Shown here: positions 57,411 to 64,000 of the stretch, piece after piece
How the letters are laid out: each line of letters begins with the position of its first letter
Numbering within the stretch: position 1 is the first letter of the stretch
Source of the DNA: Mugil cephalus
Taxonomy: Eukaryota; Chordata; Actinopteri; Mugiliformes; Mugilidae
Length of the DNA: 64,000 bases
Direction of reading: 5' to 3'
Assembly: GCF_022458985.1 (NCBI RefSeq)
Contig: NC_061772.1
Span: 31,296,506 to 31,360,505 of the forward strand
Program-made: the position numbers and the translations under genes
Notes under the pieces: generated by a model
Database searches by the model: none
What the model was told of the DNA's origin: nothing
The model's input: the letters and a program-made list of their open reading frames with translations, nothing else

Positions 57411-57482
57411 ACCTGAGACCTGAGACCTGAGGACATCCTGAGACCTGAGGACATCCAGAGACCTGAGGACATCCTGAGACCT
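57411..57482 (+). repeat. ~21-bp minisatellite
   Basis: Three to four units of CTGAGACCTGAGGACATC type. Confidence 0.85.
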
Positions 57483-58440
57483 GGAGCCTCGCTGGGCTCA
57501 GTTAAGGTCAGAGTTCAGAAAGAGACCAGACCAAATACTGTAAAGCCGGACTCCATTCCACCTGGAGTCAAAGTAACAGAGCATTTCAGAAAAAGATCAG
57601 GAACAGGTCGACCAGACCTGATCTCCAGACACGGCTCCCAGTGCAGAGGTCGAATGATACAGAGTAAGACAGAAAACAGCAACAGGTACAATATGAAAAT
57701 CATAAATGTCAGATTTAGGAGTCAACATTTGGATCAGCCGAGTCAGCCAGAGAATCAGATCGGACCCAAATCCATCGTTTAAATGTGAGGAAACACTAGA
57801 GAAGTTTGTCCTGATTGATGCTGTGACGCTTCGGAAAGTTATTTCCTAATTAAAACCAGCAACCGGCTCTTTAGATCCATCCGTGCATCCTTTTTTAAAA
57901 TCAATTTGCAGTTTTTAAAATGAGGATGTTCTGAATTATCTGAATAGAATTTAGGCCCCGCGCCCCACACCACTGGTTTATGGTCACAAAATGATTTAGA
58001 AATAAAAAGGTTCAGTTTTTGGACTGAGTTTGGAGCCCACACCAGGAGTGACTTGCACCTATCACCTGTTTTGCAGCCACAGCTGTGTCATTAGAGGCAA
58101 CTCAGCAATTACAACGGAGGCACAAGGTAAGAGACACAGATTCCATCCCATGGACCAAACCAATGCCTCATGTGTAAACTCCCCAAACGTCCATATACAA
58201 CCATCATATGAGTAACTGACTCATCATCAGGCTCAGCCAGTCAGAACCATGTGCACATCATTGGCCTGCAGAGACATGGTCCTAGAAAAAGTCTCTTTCC
58301 TTGACAAACAAACCAGCGAGAAGAATTGAGAAGAGAAGAATTGAAATACAATATATTTTCACACCTGCAGATTGGAGAGCGTCTTGTTTGAGAGCTCCAG
58401 CAGAGAGGACAGTCTGGCTCCTGTCTGCATTTACATGAGG
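57483..58440. other. Gene-free stretch
   Basis: No gene recognised. A possible exon-like segment bounded by TTTTGCAG (58076) and CAAG|GTAAGAG (58127) is too short to interpret. Confidence 0.35.
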
Positions 58441-58459
58441 CCCCGCCCCCCCAACATTT

Positions 58460-58600
58460 CAAGTCTACAGATTTTATTTTATCTTATTCAATTTTATTTT
58501 GATATTATTTCATCTTTCTCAGTCATACACCTACACAGCACATTTCACTGCACATTGTACTATGTAGAACTGTGACAAATAAAACCTTATCTTATCTCAC
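58460..58600 (+). mobile_element. LINE/SINE 3' tail
   Basis: Sequence ending GAACTGTGACAAATAAAACC, then TTATCTTATCTC, resembles the 3' ending and short tail repeats of Rex1/CR1-group LINEs in fish. No coding part is present. Confidence 0.4.
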
Positions 58601-58945
58601 TTCTTAGAGAACAGGACAGAGTCTGCAAACACAAATCAGAACCAGGTGACGCTGCATAAATGTCCTTTAGGTCTGTTCCTCTGAAGAACCGCGCCCCATT
58701 TCTACACTCAGACCCATGTTAATTATTGAAGACTGGACCTTAGAACAGTTATTAATGAGTTACAGTCAAACTGTGCAGATGTTGAGTAAAGTCCAGACAC
58801 ATCAGGCTCTTATGGCCTTGAACATGGAAGCAGTGTGTTCAGGTAAATCATGTGGTTTACAGGAAACCAGGGAAACTGTTTGTCCTGATCAGGAAAAGAT
58901 GGAAATCTGAGTTCATTTCTTTCTGGATCGCTGCAGGAAATCTTC

Positions 58946-58962
58946 AGTACTTTCACTTTCAC
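58946..58962 (-). promoter_or_regulatory. Interferon-stimulated response element (ISRE) of ApoL copy 2
   Basis: Plus strand AGTACTTTCACTTTCAC. The reverse complement contains GAAAGTGAAAGT, a full match to the IRF/ISRE pattern GAAANNGAAA. It lies 12-25 bp upstream of the TATA box, a typical spacing for interferon-induced promoters. Human APOL genes are known to be interferon-inducible. Induction here is inferred. Confidence 0.7.
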
Positions 58963-58973
58963 CTCCATCCTGG

Positions 58974-58980
58974 TATAAAT
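58974..58980 (+). promoter_or_regulatory. TATA box of ApoL copy 2
   Basis: TATAAAT, with the expected start of transcription about 30 bp downstream (around 59005). Confidence 0.65.
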
Positions 58981-59004
58981 ACAGAAACCCTGAAGGTTCC
59001 CTTT

Positions 59005-59060
59005 GAGACGAGAGCCTCAGCTCCATCAGCTCAACACAACCAGCCTCAGCTCAACACAAA
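59005..59060 (+). other. Non-coding first exon of ApoL copy 2
   Basis: From the inferred start near 59005 to a consensus donor (CACAAA|GTAAGA at 59060/59061). It carries short CAGCTCAACACAA repeats and no ATG. It would splice to 62130, 18 nt before the coding ATG. The start position is approximate. Confidence 0.55.
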
Positions 59061-59459
59061 GTAAGACCACAGTGTTTATTTATTGTTTTATTCTTTAAAT
59101 CAAAATCAGTTTTACTTTGAAACTAATTCTTAATTAAAGAATAATAATCGTTTATAAAGTAATACATAACTACATTAGACGTTAGTAAGCTGTTTATAAA
59201 TGGGGTGATTAATTAGTGTGTGTTAATAAATGCTTCATGTGTTCTTACTGTAACTGGTTCATTTGTTATAAAACATTGATTTATTGTTAATGAACGTGTG
59301 TGAGCTCAATGAGACTTTATAAAGGAAATTTAAACTTTCAGTTAATTCAACAAAACAACACATAGTGACATAAACCGGGCATATTTATTTTAAAAAGTAC
59401 TTAATTATTCACTTTCTTTACTGGGATAATGAACATAAACATGTGAATAGGTCAGATTG

Positions 59460-59463
<4 letters not shown>

Positions 59464-59495
<32 letters not shown>
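59464..59495 (+). repeat. 32-base poly-G run in ApoL copy 2 intron 1
   Basis: Uninterrupted G32 after ACC. Such runs are prone to length error in sequencing and can form G-quadruplexes. Confidence 0.95.
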
Positions 59496-59496
<1 letters not shown>

Positions 59497-59499
59497 CTG

Positions 59500-60715
59500 T
59501 GTAAAACACTGGCAGGAATTACACTGTGCCCTACATCATATTGCAGTAAAGTGCTCGGTGTAAATTGCACTTAGCTCTGTTGCCACTATATTAATGCACT
59601 TTAAATAAAATAAAGTGGAGAAAAGAATCTCATTAAATAGTATTTTCTGTAGCACAGTTTACACAAACAATTAATACATAATTTATGTAGACTTTCTAAT
59701 AACTCCTTGAAAAATATATTTCAAAATGAAATGTTAAATATTTACATTATAAATGATAATCTGATCATTAGGAAATGATGAACATACCATTAATAAACAT
59801 GTTGCATAGATGTTAATGATTTAAGAACAACGCGTCTATAGCTACATTCATAAACTTCCTCCTATTAATGTAGCAGTAATGTGTCATAAGAGATGAATTC
59901 ATATTGAATAATGCTTCATAGTGTGGAGTTATTATAAAGTGTGAACTCTTGCTCTGCTCTGTTCAGGCTTTTCACATGTTTTGTTGATCATCTCTTTACT
60001 TCTTGGTTCCTCTAACTGAGCAGCAGGTTTAGCTTTAAATCACATTAAGAATGCAGGTCACGCAATTCAAAAGAGAACTCAAATGATTTACCTGCTTTCA
60101 TCCAATTCATCCGTTATATATTTCAGGTGGAAATAAGTTGCATTGAATGGTTGTATTTTAAGGAGGGAACATTTCATTTAATTATCTGTAGTAGTTAATG
60201 TGTGATTCATGTAAATAACCAGACATTTATATCTTTTCTAAATGGACCTTAAGGGATTTTGTCACGTTTTAATCCTCATATCAACACATGAGCGGACAAA
60301 TCTGATGCTTTATCTAATGTGTGTCTTTATTAGTGCAACACAGAGACAGATAGTGTCCAGGACATCCTCCTGAATTACCTCAAAGCTTCTGAATGCTGCA
60401 GAAATCAGGCGTGGTCTGTCTGCGGTGGAGCATTCGTTTACCCATTCACACATTTGACAGATCTAATCTTAAATCAGTAAAGATAAGATTAAACCTAACC
60501 AAAAGTGAAAGAAACAATGGAGGGTTAAAGAAAACTGCTCGAAGATGTGAAGTCACTGTGGAGGAAATTTTCATATTCAGTCATTTTCTTTTTTGCAAAT
60601 GTATTTTGTATAAACATTTCTCATGTATTAGCATGTTACAATGTAGTAGCACAGAATTTCATGACTATTAAAAGAGAAGTAATAAGACATTTTTATTAAG
60701 ACGTAGGACATTTTT
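59500..60715 (+). other. ApoL copy 2 intron 1, nothing identified
   Basis: AT-rich intron sequence. I recognise no element or exon in it. Confidence 0.4.
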
Positions 60716-60719
60716 AGCC

Positions 60720-61685
60720 TAGTTCTGTAGCCACATAGCTAAGGAATATCTCAATCCCACCAACATACTTTTTTTGGGGAAACAGAGCCAGAGTCCCGGC
60801 TTTAAGAAAGGGGACCAGGGGGTGTGTTCTAACAATAGGGCCTCCCCGGAAAAGTCTACGTCAGGGTGCTGGAAAAGAAGATCCGATAGTTGAACCTTAG
60901 AACAAGGAGGAACAATGTGGTTTTCATCCCGGGGGCGTGGAACCACGGACCAGCTCTCATTCAGGCCCTGGACCAAAGCAGTGAGAGTCTGGACCATGTA
61001 GCCGGCTGTAAGTCGGACCTGTTCCAGGTTCCTGTTCCTGTTCCAGGTCCTCTGTCACCGGAAGGAGGGTGGAGGGTGTCGGAGGATCTTGTCCCTGCTT
61101 TTTGCGGGTGATGTGGTTCTCCTAGAAACTGGGATGAAGATCAGCATCTCCAAGTCTGAGGCCATGGTTCTCAGTCGGAAAAGGGTGGATTTCCCACTCC
61201 GGGTTGGGGAGGAGGTCCTGCCTCAAGTGGAGGATTTCAAGCATCTCGAGATCTTATCCAGGAATGAGGGTCGGATGGAGCGGGAAATCAACAGAAGGAT
61301 CAGAGCAGTCCGATCTTAACCGTGGTGAAGAGAGAGCTAAGGTGAAGCTTTCCATTTACCAGCAGATCTATGTTTCAACCGTCAACTATGGTCAAGAACG
61401 AATGACCCAAAGAACAAGATCACGAGTGCAAGTGGCCAAAATGAGTTTCCTTGGTTTCCTTGGCAGGAAGGCTGGGTTCAGCCTTAGAGACAGAGTTAGG
61501 AGGTCAGAGCAGAACCACTGCTCCTCCACAGACAGAGGAGTCAGTTGAGGTGGTCCAGGAATCTGGTAAGGACACCACCCAGAAGGAGGCCTCGGGGTCG
61601 CCCCAGGATTGTATCTCCCCTCTGGCCTGGGAATGCCTGGGGATTCCTCTAGAGAAGCTTCTCCGGGAGAAGACGGTACAATGGT
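60720..61685 (+). mobile_element. Rex3/RTE LINE, 3' part
   Basis: The plus strand, in broken frames, reads RGRGTTDQLSF, LFAGDVVLL (catalytic box, with GDD in place of ADD), ISISKSEAMVLSRKRVDFPL, PQVEDFKHLEILSRNEGRME, REINRRIRAV, KAKLSIYQQIYVST.NYG-like and GFSLRDRVRRSE. It ends near WECLGIPLEKLL. These are the Rex3 landmarks. Much of the RT core is deleted. It lies in intron 1 of ApoL copy 2. Confidence 0.88.
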
Positions 61686-61689
61686 ATAT

Positions 61690-62010
61690 TTCAAAAAGTA
61701 TGAACTCCAGTGGCGTCCATTCTTAATCTCCAGGCTTTAGTGTGACGTCTCTAAGTCCAACTCATCTGGGAAGTCTTTCCACAGGTTTAAGAGTGTATTT
61801 ATTCCAGCAGCTCATTAGTGATGTTGGAGCAAAAGGCCTGGCTCACAGTCCTCATTGAATTCATCTCAAAGGTGTTGTATGGGGGTGAGGTGCAGGTGTG
61901 AACAACCAACCCCCACCATCGCCCCCCCTCCACCAAACTCCACCCTTGGCCCAGTGCAGTCAGACCAGTAGCGTTCTCCTGGGAACCTCCAAACCCACAC
62001 TGGTCCATCA
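61690..62010 (-). mobile_element. Tc1/mariner-like 3' fragment
   Basis: The minus strand reads LTPIQHL.DEFNEDCEPGL-like, then ...LLKPVERLPR-like sequence. It corresponds to the end of a Tc1-type transposase (LxPIExLWDELExRLRARP...NLVESLPRR), followed by ATTAAGAATGGACGCCACTG, a known 3' flank of that family. It abuts the Rex3 end. It is short and decayed. Confidence 0.55.
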
Positions 62011-62147
62011 GTCTTGCTTAGTGTCACACAAAATGATGAAATTATTGCTATCATCAATGTACTGATCAACAAAATTTCAAGGATATTTTTCTTTCACTTT
62101 CCTGACTGTTGTACTTGTTTTTGTTTTAGACTCACTGTGATCTCAAC

Positions 62148-63538
62148 ATGGGTGATGTCAAAACTCTCGTCCAAGAAATATTCTCTTGGCTGAAACTGCA
62201 GGAAGAAAGTGCAAAGAAGTTGGAGAACCTGGCCAATGAGATGGAAGAACGTCAGAAAGCCATTAATGTCACTAAAGTTGTAGGGAGCTCTGTCTCTGTA
62301 GGTGGTGCAGCTGCCCTGACAGTAGCAGGGATAACATTCCTCACAGGAGGAGCAGCAATACCTTTTATAGGTGCAGCAGCAACAGTAGCATCAGTGGCTG
62401 GTTTGGCTACAAACGTTACCTCTGATATCGTTGGTGCCGTTAAATCAAAGAACACCATGGAAGAGGCAGAGGAGATTACAAAGAAGATGGAAGATCTTAA
62501 GAAGAAGATTCAAGAACTTGTGAAGTCACTGAGAGAGGAGTGGCTGAAGAAAGAAAAACAGGAACCAGGAACTTCTCCAGAAGATTATGTTATCAGAGAA
62601 ATTGTGAAAGAAATAGCAAGACTCAACGGATTTAAAATGGATGATGATTTGTACAAGAAGATGTCTAGAAAAAAGCCTGGTGACAATCTTCTCAACAGGA
62701 TCGATTTCCCCATGCTTTCAAACTTCATTCTCACTATTGCAGTTGAAATAGCAGATGAAGAACTGAGAGCTGCCAAGATAGCTGCAGCAGATCTCGCAGC
62801 GAAGGCCATAGAGAAAGGTGCAGAAGAAGCCACAACAAGATACGTAATGAAAGAAGCAGCAAAGGTTGCAACGACAGCTGCTGTGGCAAAAACTGCTGCA
62901 GAAGAAGCTGCAAAAGCTGCAACAAAAGCTGGTCTGGAAGGATCAGTTAAAGTTATAACAGCAAAAGTCACAGGAGGAGAAGCAGCTAAGCTTATTATAG
63001 CAAAAGCCACAGCAGAAGAGGCAGCAAAGGTTGTAGCAGCCAGAGCTGCAGCCAAACAGGCAGCAGAACAGGCAGCAAAAGCTGCTGCAGCCAAAGCTGC
63101 AGCTAAAGCTACAGCTAAAGCTGCTGGACGTGTGAGTATCAACCACATTAACAGGTGATATCAGGGAGTTATGTCTTTTAAATGAAAAATGTCCTCGTCC
63201 AGATGGATAATGTGTCCTTCTTTGCTCTGTTCAGGCTCTTGGTGGAGCGATTGGACTCGTGTTTACGGTTCCTGAGCTGATTGGCAACTGTAAAGATCTG
63301 GACAAATGTGACACAAAAGCCAGTAAATTCCTGAGAGAGAACGCCAGCGCCATCCAGACAACTGCTAAACAGCTGAGAGGAGAACTGGACGAAATGCAGT
63401 GAGTCTCAATACAACATTATTCACAATGAAAAGAGATGAGATTTTTTTTAAATGCTATAATAGAGCAGATTATATCAGTAATATTGCTTGTTTTTTGTTC
63501 TTCACAGGAAAATGTTTGGTGGGTTAGCTGCAGTTTAA
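62148..63538 (+). CDS. Apolipoprotein L-like protein with alanine-rich domain (copy 2)
   Basis: Coding exons 62148-63131, 63235-63398 and 63508-63538 (984+164+31 nt, 392 aa) with the same phases as copy 1. The ATG again lies 18 nt after an acceptor (TTTGTTTTAG at 62129). The first ~150 residues are almost identical to copy 1: amphipathic N-terminus, Gly/Ala hydrophobic hairpin (GGAAALTVAGITFLTGGAAI) and a charged coiled part. The alanine-rich region (about 205-326) is shorter and more varied (AAKVATTAAVAKTAAEEAAK; AARAAAKQAAEQAAKAAAAK). Exon 2 keeps the APOL-like helices (ALGGAIGLVFTVPELIGN, DLDKCDTKASKFLREN, LRGELDEMQ). The C-terminus is KMFGGLAAV, without the lysine tail of copy 1. The upstream ISRE/TATA promoter suggests interferon induction. 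The function (membrane insertion, antimicrobial or ion-channel role) is inferred from the APOL family. Confidence 0.85.
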
Positions 63539-63818
63539 CGCTGCATTGGAAACAATTATAAACTATGTAAAGTTGCAAAGAAAACTGCCAAGATGAGACC
63601 GTTCTGCAGAGACTGAGAAAGGAGTTTGACTCCTTTTTCAAACTCATGGAGACGTTTCACTTCCTGAAAAAATTTTTTAAAAAAATAGATCTTTGAAAAT
63701 GAAAAAAACAATGAATAAATGAATGAAAACAATGAATTTCTGGATCTTCAGTAAGAATCTGTTCTCTGTCATTACATCAGCATGAACATCTGATTGCACT
63801 GTAGTGGACATTTATGTT

Positions 63819-63824
63819 AATAAA
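63819..63824 (+). terminator. Polyadenylation signal of ApoL copy 2
   Basis: AATAAA (TTAATAAATGATC) 281 bp after the stop, followed by GT-rich TCTTTCTGTGTGTTT. An earlier AATAAA lies at about 63714. Confidence 0.55.
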
Positions 63825-64000
63825 TGATCACCAAGAACACTCTGGTCTTTCTGTGTGTTTAATCCAGCATCTGTAAATGGGCCCACGACACAAACAAGGC
63901 ACGAAGCACAGAACGTAGCAAAATGAGCCAACAGTTCACAAAACAGACTCACTTTAAACCCTCTGTCTGCTGAAGGAGGTTCACTCCTCTCTAGTCTGGT

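Noticed and set aside
60890-61319. Host coding exons around 60.9-61.3 kb inside the ApoL copy 2 intron
   Set aside because: The peptides are Rex3/RTE reverse-transcriptase landmarks in broken frames.

Overview
This window is vertebrate, almost certainly teleost, nuclear DNA. The host genes have short exons with GT-AG introns. The NLR has the fish-specific FISNA-NACHT architecture with 174-nt LRR exons. The repeats are those of ray-finned fish: Rex1-like, Rex3/RTE, L2/Maui and L1-Tx1 LINEs, Tc1, hAT, piggyBac and Harbinger DNA transposons, and a tRNA-type SINE. I cannot name the species.

Four host genes can be assembled by following splice phase, all on the + strand. (1) A TPPP3-like p25-alpha gene (coding exons 7634-7821, 8426-8579, 9916-10110; 178 aa). 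(2) An NLR-C type receptor whose eight coding exons (24188-24414, 24914-24992, 25123-25351, 25521-27303, 38713-38886, 42555-42728, 43415-43588, 43903-44194) join in one open frame of 1043 aa. An 11.4-kb intron packed with transposons separates its NACHT exon from its LRR exons. (3, 4) Two tandem apolipoprotein L-like genes (50949-52736 and 62148-63538; 435 and 392 aa). Each has an APOL-type Gly/Ala-rich hydrophobic hairpin and C-terminal helix, separated by an unusually long Ala/Lys/Glu/Gln tract that differs in length between the copies. The second has a recognisable ISRE + TATA promoter and a non-coding first exon at about 58.95-59.06 kb, which suggests interferon control.

Layout: 0-7.5 kb, gene-free, with decayed LINE and Tc1 pieces and several minisatellites; 7.6-10.9 kb, TPPP3-like gene; 11-22 kb, nested DNA transposons (hAT at 14.15-14.88 kb with 8-bp target duplications, piggyBac-like at 19.94-21.48 kb with TTAA duplications) and a repeat copy carrying a SAM-like exon (15.36-18.57 kb); 22.3-24.0 kb, L2 LINE; 24.2-44.2 kb, NLR gene; 44.3-50.8 kb, L2 tail and two head-to-head L1-Tx1 LINEs; 50.9-53.2 kb, first ApoL gene; 53.2-58.6 kb, piggyBac-type MITE, L1 and L2 pieces; 58.9-63.8 kb, second ApoL gene with Rex3 and Tc1 insertions in its intron.

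The NLR and the ApoL pair lie next to each other. This is compatible with an innate-immunity neighbourhood: a cytosolic sensor family beside interferon-type, membrane-acting effectors. That link is inferred from position and family knowledge only. The most unusual items are the alanine-rich ApoL proteins, a (Gly-Pro)n hexanucleotide tract at the NLR N-terminus, an inverted pair of an unnamed SAM-domain repeat bracketing the NLR sensor exons, and a perfect 54-bp inverted repeat with a hammerhead-like loop.
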